A stretch of DNA of 64,000 bases from Bradyrhizobium sp. AT1. Its GTDB lineage: Bacteria; Pseudomonadota; Alphaproteobacteria; Rhizobiales; Xanthobacteraceae. This document shows, in pieces, positions 50,469-59,588 of the stretch; the stretch's first letter is position 1; the number at the start of each line of letters is the position of its first letter. The DNA lies in NCBI RefSeq assembly GCF_001590795.1, contig NZ_JXDL01000001.1, positions 5,280,642-5,344,641 on the forward strand, read 5' to 3'. The position numbers and the translations under genes are program-made. The notes beneath the pieces were generated by a model. That model made no database searches. It was not told the DNA's origin and saw nothing but the letters and a program-made list of their open reading frames with translations.

Positions 50469-52166
50469 CTACCCCGGGTGCCTATTCCCCTTCGTATCGC
50501 CGTCGATATCACTCCGCTTCAGCAGGTAATCCAGCCCGCCGACGCGGTACCAGCGATACCCGTACGGCTCCAGCACGACGCGGTGCTGGCCGCGCTTGTC
50601 GGCGTGGCTGTGGTCTTCCGCGAGCAGATTGATCAAATGCGCGCCGGCCTCCCCGGACAGCCCCACGGAGAATGCGATCTCGCGCGGCTTCTCGTCGAGA
50701 TTGTGCACGAACAGCACCGAATTGTTGCGCCAGTCGTAGCGCATGATGAACACGGCGGGATCGCGCGTCGCAATGATCGCGAAATCGCCCCAGCCGACCT
50801 CCGGCACTTCCTTCCGCATGCGGACGATACGCTCGGTCCAGTTCAGCATCGAGTTCGGGTCGCGCCGCTGCTTTGCGACGTTGAGGTGCGGATAGCCGTA
50901 CGGGCCCTCGTCGATCACGGGGCAGGCCGGCTTGTCGCTCTTGGTGAAGCCGCCATGCGGCTCGGTCGACCATTGCATCGGCGTGCGCGCGCAATTGCGT
51001 TCGGGTAGCGAGAGATCGTCGCCCATCGCGATCTCGTCGCCGTACCGGATCACGGGCGTTCCCGGCAGCGTGCACATCAGGCTGTAGGCGAGCTCGAGCC
51101 GCCTGCGGTCGCCGCCCAGCATCGGCGCGAGGCGGCGGCGAATGCCGCGGTCGTAGAGCTGCATGTCCTTATCGGGACCGAACGATTTGAACACGGTGTC
51201 GCGCTGTGCCTTGGTCAGCCGTCCCAGATCGAGCTCGTCGTGATTGCGCAGGAACAGGCCCCATTGCGCCGAGGCCGGCCGCGGCTTGGTCGCCTTCAGC
51301 GCCTTCGCCAGCGGGCGCGAATCGGCGGAGGCCAGCGCGTAGAACAGATGCTGGTTGACGTGGAAATTGAACATCATGTGCATGCGGTCGGCGTCGCGGC
51401 CGAAATATTCCATGTCGGTTTCCGGCAGCACATTGGCCTCCGCGAGGATGATGGCGTCGCCCTTTCGCCATTGCAGGAATTCGCGGAACGCGCGCAGCAT
51501 GTCGTATTGCTCGACCGGCTTCTTCACCTTGGCGCCCTTGGTCGCGATCACGAAGGGCACCGCATCCATGCGGAAGCCGGAGACGCCGAGCTGGATCCAG
51601 AACCCCATGATCTTGAGGATTTCCGCCTGCACATGCGGGTTCGACGTGTTGAGATCGGGCTGGAAATCGTAGAAGCGATGGAAGTAGTAGGCGCCTGCTT
51701 CCTTGTCCCGCGTCCAGGTCGATTTCTGCACGCCTGGAAACACCATGCCCTTGTTGGCATTGGCGGGCTTTTTATCGGACCACACATACCAGTCGCGATA
51801 CGGCGAGCTCCTGTCGCGCCGCGCCTCCTTGAACCATTGATGCTGGTCCGAGGTGTGATTGACGACGAGGTCGATGATGATGCGGATGCCGCGCTGCTTG
51901 CAGCCATGGGCGAACTCGACGAAATCGCCGAGCGTGCCGTAGCGGGGATCGACGCTGTAATAGTCGGCGATGTCATAGCCGTCGTCGCGGCCGGGCGAGG
52001 TCTGAAACGGCATCAGCCAGATCGTGGTGATGCCGAGGCCGTGCAGATAATCGAGCCGGCGCAGCAGGCCCTTGAAATCGCCGATGCCGTCGCCGTTGGC
52101 GTCCATATAGGTGCCGACGGACAGGCAATAGATCACGCCGTTCTTGTACCAGAGATCGTCGATCAT
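50469..52166 (-). CDS. GH13 trehalose synthase-like enzyme
   Basis: A 565-aa GH13 enzyme of the maltose alpha-glucosyltransferase (trehalose synthase) type. Catalytic Asp201 (GFRMDAVPF), Glu243 (LAEANVLPE) and Asp309 (RNHDELD). WYKNGVIYCLSVGTYMDANGDGIGDF and CARTPMQWS are family features. Some related proteins are pure hydrolases, so trehalose synthesis is likely but unproven. There is no fused maltokinase domain. It is flanked on both sides by 127-nt repeats in direct orientation. Confidence 0.9.
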   Translation of the reverse strand: MIDDLWYKNGVIYCLSVGTYMDANGDGIGDFKGLLRRLDYLHGLGITTIWLMPFQTSPGRDDGYDIADYYSVDPRYGTLGDFVEFAHGCKQRGIRIIIDLVVNHTSDQHQWFKEARRDRSSPYRDWYVWSDKKPANANKGMVFPGVQKSTWTRDKEAGAYYFHRFYDFQPDLNTSNPHVQAEILKIMGFWIQLGVSGFRMDAVPFVIATKGAKVKKPVEQYDMLRAFREFLQWRKGDAIILAEANVLPETDMEYFGRDADRMHMMFNFHVNQHLFYALASADSRPLAKALKATKPRPASAQWGLFLRNHDELDLGRLTKAQRDTVFKSFGPDKDMQLYDRGIRRRLAPMLGGDRRRLELAYSLMCTLPGTPVIRYGDEIAMGDDLSLPERNCARTPMQWSTEPHGGFTKSDKPACPVIDEGPYGYPHLNVAKQRRDPNSMLNWTERIVRMRKEVPEVGWGDFAIIATRDPAVFIMRYDWRNNSVLFVHNLDEKPREIAFSVGLSGEAGAHLINLLAEDHSHADKRGQHRVVLEPYGYRWYRVGGLDYLLKRSDIDGDTKGNRHPG

Positions 52167-52249
52167 GCGCGCGCAGCCTCAAGGGTTCCGCCCGGGTGCG
52201 GCGGCTGCGTGATAAGTGCGAGGGGGAGGGGAGGTTCCGCATTCCCGCT

Positions 52250-52376
52250 GTCGTCCCCGCGAACGCGGGGACCCATACCGCGTGATCTATCGGTCGTGGC
52301 TGGTAGGAGTAGCGTTCGACGAGACGTCGCCCAACTCTGTCCTGTGGTTATGGGTCCCCGCGAACGCGGGGACGAC
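52250..52376. repeat. 127-nt intergenic repeat, copy 3
   Basis: Same family and orientation as 50329-50455, with both palindromic arms GTCCCCGCGAACGCGGGGAC intact. It lies between the divergent trehalose synthase-like gene and mmcB. Confidence 0.85.
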
Positions 52377-52448
52377 CCCGAGAGTGTGGCAACAGCGCGC
52401 TTCCATCGAACAGTGTCCGCCCCTGACGGAATCGGCTATCCTCTCCCC

Positions 52449-52937
52449 ATGGACAACACCGCCCGCATCACCCTGGTCCCGCCGCCCGACCGTCGCCAAT
52501 CCGAGACGGCGCTGGCCATCGCGCGCGGCACCGCGCGGCTGCTGCGTTCGCTCGGCTTTACCTGCATCAGCGAATTGCCGCTGCCGTCGGGCCGGCGCGC
52601 CGATCTCGTGGCGCTGAACGAGCGTGGCGAGATCTGGATCGTCGAGATCAAATCGTCGGTGGAGGATCTGCGCGCCGATCAGAAATGGCACGAATACCGC
52701 GCCCATTGCGACCGGCTGTTCTTCGCCTTCACGCAGGACCTGCCGTGCGAGATCTTTCCTGATGAGACCGGCCTGATCGTCGCGGATGCCTATGGCGCGC
52801 ACATGCAGTGTGAGGCGCCCGAGCACAAGCTCGCCGCAGCCACGCGCAAGCAGATGACGGTGCGGTTCGCGATGGCGGCAGCGCTCAGGATCAACCGCCT
52901 GGTCGACCCGCAGGGACATGCTGATTTTTGGGAGTAG
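52449..52937 (+). CDS. mmcB: MmcB family DNA repair protein
   Basis: A 162-aa PD-(D/E)XK nuclease-like protein. LPLPSGRRADLVALNERGEIWIVEIKSS (about 46-72) carries the Asp and ExK catalytic pattern. Caulobacter MmcB acts in mitomycin-C damage tolerance with ImuABC. The ATG at 52449 has no strong ribosome site, possibly because the repeat precedes it. Confidence 0.9.
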   Translation: MDNTARITLVPPPDRRQSETALAIARGTARLLRSLGFTCISELPLPSGRRADLVALNERGEIWIVEIKSSVEDLRADQKWHEYRAHCDRLFFAFTQDLPCEIFPDETGLIVADAYGAHMQCEAPEHKLAAATRKQMTVRFAMAAALRINRLVDPQGHADFWE

Positions 52938-52948
52938 GAGGGTCTCGT

Positions 52949-53090
52949 GTCCCGGACGCGCTGCAGCGCGTAGCGTTGCTGCGCAGAGCCGGGACCCAGA
53001 AGGCTTGGAGTATGCAGAGACGGAGTATGCAAAGACATGGGCCCCGGCTCTGCAGCGCATCACTACGTGCTGCGCAGCGTCCGGGGCACG
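52949..53090. repeat. Intergenic inverted repeat with an internal 15-nt tandem duplication
   Basis: GTCCCGGACGCGCTGCAGCGC at one end pairs imperfectly with GCTGCGCAGCGTCCGGGGCAC at the other. Inside, GGAGTATGCAGAGAC (53007-53021) is followed directly by GGAGTATGCAAAGAC (53022-53036). It lies between convergent mmcB and regR and may terminate both. Confidence 0.75.
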
Positions 53091-53104
53091 AAAGCGCGGT
53101 GAAA

Positions 53105-53659
53105 TTACCGCGGCGCGCGCTTGGCGAGGATCCGCTGCAGCGTGCGGCGGTGCATGTTCAGCCGGCGCGCCGTCTCCGAGACGTTGCGGTTGCACATCTC
53201 GTAGATGCGCTGAATGTGCTCCCAGCGCACGCGGTCGGCCGACATCGGGTTGGCTGGCAGCTCGGATTTCTCCGAGCTGGTCGACAGCAGCGCCGCGACG
53301 ACGTCGTCGGCATCCGCGGGCTTGGAGAGATAATCGATCGCGCCCATCTTCACCGCGGTGACGGCGGTGGCGATGTTGCCATAGCCGGTCAGCACGATCG
53401 CGCGCGCGTCCGGGCGCTTCTTCTTCAGCGCCGAGACCACGTCGAGGCCGTTGCCGTCGCCGAGCCGCAGATCCACCACGGCGAAGGCCGGCGCCGATTT
53501 TCCGATCTGCGCAAGACCGTCCGAGACGGTATCGCACGACGTCACCGCAAAGCCGCGCGTTTCCATGGCGCGTGACAGGCGCTCCAGGAACGGCTTGTCG
53601 TCTTCCACGATGAGAAGCGAGCGGTCGGTCTGTTCGTTCAGTTCGGCGATGGCGTTCAA
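53105..53659 (-). CDS. regR: Redox response regulator RegR (ActR/RegA/PrrA family)
   Basis: A 184-aa regulator. Receiver domain about 13-125 with phosphoacceptor Asp63 (VVDLRLGDG) and Lys in LSKPAD. A short linker contains the Pro/Ala stretch. The C-terminal Fis-type helix-turn-helix is RNVSETARRLNMHRRTLQRIL (about 157-177), nearly invariant in the RegA family. In Bradyrhizobium RegSR controls nitrogen fixation (fixR-nifA) and redox-responsive genes. The sensor regS lies upstream in the same direction with 113 nt between. Confidence 0.95.
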   Translation of the reverse strand: MNAIAELNEQTDRSLLIVEDDKPFLERLSRAMETRGFAVTSCDTVSDGLAQIGKSAPAFAVVDLRLGDGNGLDVVSALKKKRPDARAIVLTGYGNIATAVTAVKMGAIDYLSKPADADDVVAALLSTSSEKSELPANPMSADRVRWEHIQRIYEMCNRNVSETARRLNMHRRTLQRILAKRAPR

Positions 53660-53772
53660 GGTTTTGTCCTCTCTCCAACGCGTCTACATATGGCCTCGCA
53701 ATCGGGCGGTGCCAAGGCCGCCGATAGTCGATCAGCCCCGCTGTGCGACGCAAGGTCGCGGTCGAAAGCGCT

Positions 53773-55095
53773 CTATCCTATTGTTTCTTCGAGGCTCTCG
53801 ATAGCCTCAAAACGCTGTCGCGGCCATGTGATCTGAACCACGGCGCCGTGTTCCGGAAAGGTCCGGTTGGTAAACGACACCTTGGCGCCAGTGCGCTCCA
53901 GCAAGGTGCGCGCGATGAACACGCCCAATCCGAGGCCGCGCCGTTCACCGCTGCCATCATCCTGGCTGCGCCGCCGCGACAGATAGGGCTCGCCGATCCG
54001 ATTCAGGATATCCGGCGGAATGCCGGGGCCGTCGTCGGAGATCAGAAGCTCGATCGTGTCCTTGTTCCACCACGCGTTCACCTCGACGGTGGTACGGGCG
54101 AAATCGACGGCGTTCTCGACGATGTTGCCGACGCCGTAGAGGATCGCCGGATTGCGCGAGCCGACCGGCTCGGACACGGCGGCAACCGCGATCCGCACCT
54201 TGATGTCGACGCCGAAATCGCGGTGCGGGGCCACCACCTCCTCGATCAGCTCCGACAGCTTCATGCGGTCGAACGGCGCGCCGGTGGAAGAGAGCTGGGT
54301 GATCTTGCTCAGGATATCGCGGCAGCGCTGGGTCTGCTCGCGCAGTGTCTTCAGGTCGGCGGCAAAACTGGCGTCCTTCACCGTCTTTTCCAGCTCGCGC
54401 GAGATCAGGAAGATCGTGGCGAGCGGCGTGCCGAGCTCGTGTGCGGCGGCAGCTGCGAGGCCGTCGAGCTGGGTGAGATGCTGTTCGCGCGTCAGCACCA
54501 GCTCGGTCGCGGCCAAGGCGTCCGCAAGCTTGCGCGCCTCTTCCGTCACCTGGAACGAGTAGAGGCTGGTGACGCCGATCGCGAGCACGATCGAGAGCCA
54601 GACGCCGACCAGATAGATCGGCGGCAGCACCAGTGGATCGTCGGAATCCCAGGGCAGCGGCAGATGGAAGAAGAACAGCACCGAGGCGCAGGCTACGGCG
54701 AGTAGGCCGAGGCCGAACGTGAGGCGCGCCGGCAGCGCCGTGGCCGAGATCAGCACCGGCGCCAGGAACAGGAACGAGAACGGGTTCTGCAGTCCGCCGG
54801 TGAAGAACAACAGTCCAGCCAGTTCCACGATGTTCGCCGCGAGCAGTCCGGCGGCCTGGATCGGCTCCAGCCGGTGCATCGGATTGGCCGCGGTCTGGAG
54901 TGCCAGATTGAGCGCCGCCGACAGGGCGATGATGCTGACGCAGGGGACGATCTCGACGTTGAACTCCAACCCCTGCGCCACGATGAAGATCGCGGCGAGC
55001 TGGCCCAGCACCGCGAGCCAGCGCAGCCGCAGGATCGTGTCCAGGCGGATATGCCGCTGCGCGTGGCGGAAGTTGGAGGCGGCAATTTCGGTCAT
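53773..55095 (-). CDS. regS: Redox sensor histidine kinase RegS (ActS/RegB/PrrB family)
   Basis: A 440-aa membrane kinase with about six helices (residues 20-185). The quinone-site signature GGLQNPFSFLF is at about 100-110, the phosphoacceptor His219 is in AAAAHELGTPLATI, and the redox-active Cys equivalent is Cys258 in LREQTQRCRDIL. The catalytic domain ends with GLGLGVFIARTLLERTGA. ATG at 55095 is used; the frame is open to a GTG at 55128, neither with a clear ribosome site. It should control RegR in response to oxygen/redox state. The divergent ABC ATPase starts 106 nt away. Confidence 0.95.
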   Translation of the reverse strand: MTEIAASNFRHAQRHIRLDTILRLRWLAVLGQLAAIFIVAQGLEFNVEIVPCVSIIALSAALNLALQTAANPMHRLEPIQAAGLLAANIVELAGLLFFTGGLQNPFSFLFLAPVLISATALPARLTFGLGLLAVACASVLFFFHLPLPWDSDDPLVLPPIYLVGVWLSIVLAIGVTSLYSFQVTEEARKLADALAATELVLTREQHLTQLDGLAAAAAHELGTPLATIFLISRELEKTVKDASFAADLKTLREQTQRCRDILSKITQLSSTGAPFDRMKLSELIEEVVAPHRDFGVDIKVRIAVAAVSEPVGSRNPAILYGVGNIVENAVDFARTTVEVNAWWNKDTIELLISDDGPGIPPDILNRIGEPYLSRRRSQDDGSGERRGLGLGVFIARTLLERTGAKVSFTNRTFPEHGAVVQITWPRQRFEAIESLEETIG

Positions 55096-55201
55096 GTCGG
55101 CCAATGTGGCGGTGCCTTCCAAGGTCACAAACGTCGGGCTCGCGGAACCACCGGATTACAAGCCTTGCGCTCCCTGCCGCAATAGCAGAAGAACGGTCAG
55201 C

Positions 55202-55993
55202 ATGACCGAGAATGACAAGGCTTCAAGTCGGCCGACTGTCGCGGAGCGCAGCCCGTCCGCGGCGATCACGGTCGATCATCTCGTCAAGCTCTACAAGCAG
55301 ACCCGCGCCGTCGACGATATCTCCTTTTCGCTGCCGCGCGGCAGCATCACCGGGCTTCTGGGCGGCAACGGCGCCGGCAAGACCACGACCATCGCGATGA
55401 TCATGGGCCTGGTGCTGCCGACCTCCGGCCGCGTGCAGGTGCTGGGGCATCGGATGCCCGAGGAGAGCGCTTCCGTGCTGGGGCGGATGAACTTCGAGAG
55501 CCCCTATGTCGACATGCCGATGCGGCTCACGGTGCGGCAGAACCTCACCGTCTTCGGCAAGCTCTATGCGGTGAAGAACCTCGCCGGCCGCATCAAGGAG
55601 CTCGCCGACGATCTCGACCTCACCGATTTCATCGACCGCGCCAACGGAAAGCTGTCCGCCGGGCAGAAGACCCGCGTCGCACTGGCCAAAGCGCTGATCA
55701 ACCAGCCCGAGCTCTTGCTGCTGGACGAGCCGACCGCTTCGCTCGACCCCGACACCGCCGACTGGGTGCGGGCGCATCTGGAGCGCTATCGCAAGCAGAA
55801 CGACGCCACCATCCTGCTGGCCTCGCACAACATGCTCGAGGTCGAGCGGCTCTGCGACCGCGTCATCATCATGAAGCGCGGCCGCATCGAGGACGACGAC
55901 ACGCCGGAGGCGATCATGGCCCGCTACAACCGCACCACGCTGGAGGAGGTGTTCTTGGACGTCGCGCGCGGCCGGAAGGAGGCGGTGCGATGA
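55202..55993 (+). CDS. ABC transporter ATP-binding protein
   Basis: A 263-aa ATPase of the ABC-2 exporter type. Walker A GGNGAGKTTT, signature LSAGQKTRVALAKAL, Walker B LLLLDEPTASLDPD and switch His in LASHNM. With the following permease it should form an exporter; substrate unknown. The ribosome site is weak. The permease starts about 110 nt later, after an inverted repeat inserted between the two genes. Confidence 0.92.
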   Translation: MTENDKASSRPTVAERSPSAAITVDHLVKLYKQTRAVDDISFSLPRGSITGLLGGNGAGKTTTIAMIMGLVLPTSGRVQVLGHRMPEESASVLGRMNFESPYVDMPMRLTVRQNLTVFGKLYAVKNLAGRIKELADDLDLTDFIDRANGKLSAGQKTRVALAKALINQPELLLLDEPTASLDPDTADWVRAHLERYRKQNDATILLASHNMLEVERLCDRVIIMKRGRIEDDDTPEAIMARYNRTTLEEVFLDVARGRKEAVR

Positions 55994-56005
55994 GCAGACG
56001 CAGCC

Positions 56006-56091
56006 GTAGCCCGGATGGAGCGCAGCGTAATCCGGGACGCCTGGCGCTTGTGGCACGATTCCCGGATTGCGCTTCGCTCCATCCGGGCTAC
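56006..56091. repeat. 86-nt inverted repeat inside the ABC exporter operon
   Basis: GTAGCCCGGATGGAGCGCAG and CGCTTCGCTCCATCCGGGCTAC are complementary ends of an element lying wholly between the ATPase stop and the permease start. Its centre is CGCCTGGCGCTTGTGGCACG. It may reduce permease expression or stabilise the upstream message. Confidence 0.75.
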
Positions 56092-56102
56092 GGATCGCTC
56101 CT

Positions 56103-56921
56103 ATGACCGACATCTCCCTCCACCGCGGCATCTCCGTCCACCGCATCGGCGCGATGATCCTGCGCTACTGGTATCTGCTGCTGTCGTCCTGGCCGCGGCT
56201 GCTCGAGCTGTTGTACTGGCCGGCGCTGCAAGTCATTACCTGGGGCTTCCTGCAGGTCTACATCGGGCAGAACGCCAATTTCTTCGCGCGCGCCGGCGGC
56301 ACGCTGATCGGCGCCGTGATCCTTTGGGACATCCTGTTCCGAGGCCAGCTCGGCTTCTCCATCTCGTTCCTGGAGGAGATGTGGGCGCGCAACATCGGCA
56401 ATCTCATGATGAGCCCGCTGAAGCCGATCGAGTTCCTGCTGTCATTGATGGTCATGAGCCTGATCCGGCTCGCGATCGGAATCATCCCGATGACGCTGCT
56501 GGCGCTGTTCCTGTTTCACTTCAATGTCTACGCGCTCGGCCTGCCGTTGATCGCGTTCTTCTGCAATCTGATCTTCACCAGCTGGTCGGTCGGAATCTTC
56601 GTCTCGGGCCTCGTACTGCGAAACGGCCTCGGCGCCGAGAGCATCGTCTGGACCTTGATGTTCGCGATCCTGCCGCTCGCCTGCGTCTACTATCCCGTCA
56701 GCGTGCTGCCGGCCTGGCTGCAAACCATCGCCTGGGCGCTGCCGCCGACTTACGTGTTCGAAGGGATGCGCGCGCTGCTGATTGAGCGAACCTTCCGGAT
56801 CGATCTGATGCTGGATGCGTTGGCCATCAATGCGGTGCTGCTGGGAGCTTCTTTTTGGGCATTCCTTGCCCTTTTGCGCAGCGCCAAGAAAAATGGCTCA
56901 TTGCTGTCGGGCGGCGAATAA
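56103..56921 (+). CDS. ABC-2 type transporter permease
   Basis: A 272-aa inner-membrane protein with six helices. The ABC-2 signature is in the region ILPLACVYYPVSVLPAWLQTIAWALPPTYVFEGMRALL (about 195-233). It partners the ATPase upstream, forming a two-gene exporter. ATG at 56103 is close to the end of the inverted repeat, so the ribosome site (GGATCGCTCCT) is poor. Substrate unknown. The C-terminus ends in a short charged tail. Confidence 0.9.
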   Translation: MTDISLHRGISVHRIGAMILRYWYLLLSSWPRLLELLYWPALQVITWGFLQVYIGQNANFFARAGGTLIGAVILWDILFRGQLGFSISFLEEMWARNIGNLMMSPLKPIEFLLSLMVMSLIRLAIGIIPMTLLALFLFHFNVYALGLPLIAFFCNLIFTSWSVGIFVSGLVLRNGLGAESIVWTLMFAILPLACVYYPVSVLPAWLQTIAWALPPTYVFEGMRALLIERTFRIDLMLDALAINAVLLGASFWAFLALLRSAKKNGSLLSGGE

Positions 56922-57041
56922 CGTCACTTTCTCGTGGATTCAGCCTGGTTTGGCCGTTCTGCTTACGTAGATGTACGGAACCATGCATTGACGCAATATT
57001 ACGCATTCGGCAGTATGCTGCGATGCGAAGAGGATTTTAAC

Positions 57042-58370
57042 ATGCCGATTGGTGAGTTTGGCGGCGCGCCGCCCCTGGCGGCCGAAGGCAGTCCGGTTCT
57101 GACGACGCCGATGTACTGGATGTACGAGATGGCGCACGCCTCTCTCAATCCGGCACGTGCGGTCACTGACGCCACCAAGCTGCTGTTTCAGAACCCGCTC
57201 AATCCCTGGGCGCGTACCGAAGTCGGCAAGTCGGTGGCCGCGGCCTGCGAATTGTTCGAGCGCACCACGCGCCGTTACGGCAAGCCCGAATGGGGTCTCG
57301 ACGACACCGAGGTCAACGGCATCCGCGTCCCCGTCGAGGTTCGCTCGGTCTGGGAAAAGCCGTTCTGCCGGCTGCTCTATTTCGATCGCAAATTCACTCG
57401 TCCGCTGCGCAGCCCACAGCCGCGCGTGCTGATCGTGGCCCCGATGTCCGGTCATTATGCGACGCTGCTCCGCGGCACGGTCGAGGCCTTCCTGCCCGCC
57501 CATGAGGTCTACATCACCGACTGGGCCGATGCCCGCATGGTGCCGCTCAGCGAAGGCCGTTTCGATCTCGACGACTATATCGACTACGTCATCGAGATGC
57601 TGCACGTCCTCGGTGGCAACACGCATGTGCTCGCGGTGTGTCAGCCCTCCGTGCCCGTCGTCGCGGCCGTCTCGATCATGGAAGCGCGGCGCGATCCGTT
57701 CGTGCCGACCTCGATGACATTGATGGGCGGCCCGATCGACACCCGCCGCAATCCGACTGCGGTGAACAACCTCGCCCAGGAGCGCGGCATCGACTGGTTC
57801 CGCAACCACGTCATTACCAAGGTGCCGTTCCCGCATCCGGGCATGATGCGCGACGTCTATCCGGGATTCCTGCAGCTCAACGGCTTCATCAGCATGAATC
57901 TCGATAGGCACATGGACGCCCACAAGCAGCTCTTCGCCCATCTGGTGAAGGGCGACGGCGACCTCGTCGACAAGCATCGCGAATTCTATGACGAATATCT
58001 CGCGGTGATGGACCTCTCCGCCGAGTATTACCTGCAGACCGTCGACACCGTGTTCGTGAAGCACTCGCTGCCGAAGGGCGAGATGACCCATCGCGGAACA
58101 CGCGTCGATCCCTCCAAGGTCACGCGCGTGGCGTTGATGACGGTCGAAGGCGAGAACGACGACATCTCCGGTCTCGGCCAGACCGGAGCAACGCACGCAT
58201 TGTGCAGCTCGATCCCCGATCATCGCCGCATTCATTACGTCCAGAAGGGCGTCGGACATTACGGCGTGTTCAACGGCTCGCGCTTCAGGTCGGAAATCGT
58301 GCCGCGTATCCATGACTTCATGGTTTCGGCGGCGAATCCGAGCTCATTGCAGGCGCGCGCGGCCGAATAA
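57042..58370 (+). CDS. phaZ: Intracellular polyhydroxyalkanoate depolymerase
   Basis: A 442-aa enzyme of the PhaZa/PhaZ1 family that mobilises PHB granules. N-terminal PMYWMYEMAHASLNPARAVTDATKLL matches the family. The active-site Cys is Cys200 in AVCQPSVPV, with acid in VEGENDDISG and His in GVGHYGVFNG. ATG at 57042 has GAAGAGG 8 nt upstream; earlier in-frame starts (56934, 57015) lack one. It is transcribed alone after the ABC exporter. Confidence 0.94.
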   Translation: MPIGEFGGAPPLAAEGSPVLTTPMYWMYEMAHASLNPARAVTDATKLLFQNPLNPWARTEVGKSVAAACELFERTTRRYGKPEWGLDDTEVNGIRVPVEVRSVWEKPFCRLLYFDRKFTRPLRSPQPRVLIVAPMSGHYATLLRGTVEAFLPAHEVYITDWADARMVPLSEGRFDLDDYIDYVIEMLHVLGGNTHVLAVCQPSVPVVAAVSIMEARRDPFVPTSMTLMGGPIDTRRNPTAVNNLAQERGIDWFRNHVITKVPFPHPGMMRDVYPGFLQLNGFISMNLDRHMDAHKQLFAHLVKGDGDLVDKHREFYDEYLAVMDLSAEYYLQTVDTVFVKHSLPKGEMTHRGTRVDPSKVTRVALMTVEGENDDISGLGQTGATHALCSSIPDHRRIHYVQKGVGHYGVFNGSRFRSEIVPRIHDFMVSAANPSSLQARAAE

Positions 58371-58671
58371 TCTGCTTTTTCGGCTTTCCCGTCGAAAATC
58401 CAGGCCCCGACGGAGGTTCCGGACGGGCCGGGTTCCCGCGAGATTCGAGGTATCCGGGTAGCTTTAAAGGAGTGAGTCCACCCTCAACCCTTGGGGGTGC
58501 CGCATGCGTCCAGCGGGGGCGAAAAAAGCCGGTTCCAACCCCAGTCTGTAGGGTCTCCCGGACGCCAGACCGCTGTATATTGGGCAAATGATTTGTTTTT
58601 GCGCCGAGCGCTTTCCCTGGCGGCGGTTATGGCAGAATCCGGGCGCCCTCCTGCCCCCCGGACTGACAGAC
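58371..58671. other. 301-nt intergenic region
   Basis: Between phaZ and the metallopeptidase gene. The first 60 nt contain GGCTTTCCCGTCGAAAATCC... and CCAACCCCAGTCTGTAGGGTC style fragments but no convincing T-tailed hairpin. Both strands are open in short frames of unlikely composition. The stretch CTGTATATTGGGCAAATG near 58570-58590 is AT-richer and may hold a promoter. Confidence 0.35.
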
Positions 58672-59427
58672 ATGGCCACCCGCGCACTCCTTTATCGTCG
58701 GCCCCACGAACCGAAGACCGTCCTGATCACCCACGGATCGCAATATTTTGCCATCCGATTGCGCCGGCACCGCCGCGCGCGCCGTTACACGCTCAGAATT
58801 CATCCGAGCGATCGCGAAGCCATCCTCACCATGCCGCCGCGCGGCACGCTGGCTGAAGCCAAAGATTTCGCGCAGCGTCACGGTGCGTGGATCGCCGCGC
58901 GTCTTGGTCGCTTGCCGAAGGCCGCGCCGTTCCAGCCGGGCACGGTGATACCGCTGCGCGGCACGCCGCATCGCATCGTTCATCGCGCCAGCACGCGCGG
59001 CACGGTGTGGACCGAGGTGCGCGACAGCGGTGAACGCATCCTCTGCGTCGCAGGCGGGCTCGAGCATGTCGATCGCCGCGTCAGCGACTTCCTCAAGCGC
59101 GAGGCGCGCAAGGATCTCCAGCGTTCGTCGGAGGCCTACGCTGCCGAGCTCGGTGTCCGGGTCAAGCGCCTCTCGATCCGCGACCAGTCCAGCCGCTGGG
59201 GTTCCTGCACCTCGGCCGGCTCGCTGTCGTTCTCCTGGCGCCTGATCCTCGCGCCGCCCTTCGTGCTCGACTACCTCGCCGCGCACGAAGTCGCCCATCT
59301 CGTCGAGATGAACCACTCGGCGCGGTTCTGGCGCGTCTGCGGCAAGGTCTGTCCGTCGATGGAACGCGCCAAGAAGTGGCTCGACACCTACGGCAACGAT
59401 CTGCACCGTTATGGGGTCGAGGATTAG
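58672..59427 (+). CDS. YgjP/DUF45-type zinc metallopeptidase
   Basis: A 251-aa protein. The metal-binding signature HEVAHLVEMNHSARFW (about 203-218) is the M48-like DUF45 hallmark, and QSSRWGSCTSAGSLSFSWRLI (about 170-190) is the other conserved block. Family members are predicted metallopeptidases of uncertain function. ATG at 58672 is in frame with a longer ORF but starts at the conserved N-terminus; the ribosome site is weak. Confidence 0.9.
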   Translation: MATRALLYRRPHEPKTVLITHGSQYFAIRLRRHRRARRYTLRIHPSDREAILTMPPRGTLAEAKDFAQRHGAWIAARLGRLPKAAPFQPGTVIPLRGTPHRIVHRASTRGTVWTEVRDSGERILCVAGGLEHVDRRVSDFLKREARKDLQRSSEAYAAELGVRVKRLSIRDQSSRWGSCTSAGSLSFSWRLILAPPFVLDYLAAHEVAHLVEMNHSARFWRVCGKVCPSMERAKKWLDTYGNDLHRYGVED

Positions 59428-59452
59428 GGCGGGCTGTCGCCCCACACTCACT

Positions 59453-59558
59453 GTCGTCGTCCGGCCAGTGCGCAATTGCGCACGAGGGCCGGACGACCCA
59501 GTATTCCAGAGACGGTTGTTATTGAGCCGAGAAGCTGCGGCCTCCTGCGGGGAATGAC
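59453..59558. repeat. Intergenic repeat with 16-nt perfect palindrome and 'CCAGTATTCCAGAGACG' core, copy 2
   Basis: Opens with a long hairpin: GTCGTCCGGCC and GGCCGGACGAC flank the perfect palindrome GTGCGCAATTGCGCAC (59468-59483). The rest repeats the words of 36676-36772 in the same order, ending GGGGAATGAC. Confidence 0.75.
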
Positions 59559-59588
59559 AGCGGAGAGTGCGGCAGCGTCAAGCGATAC

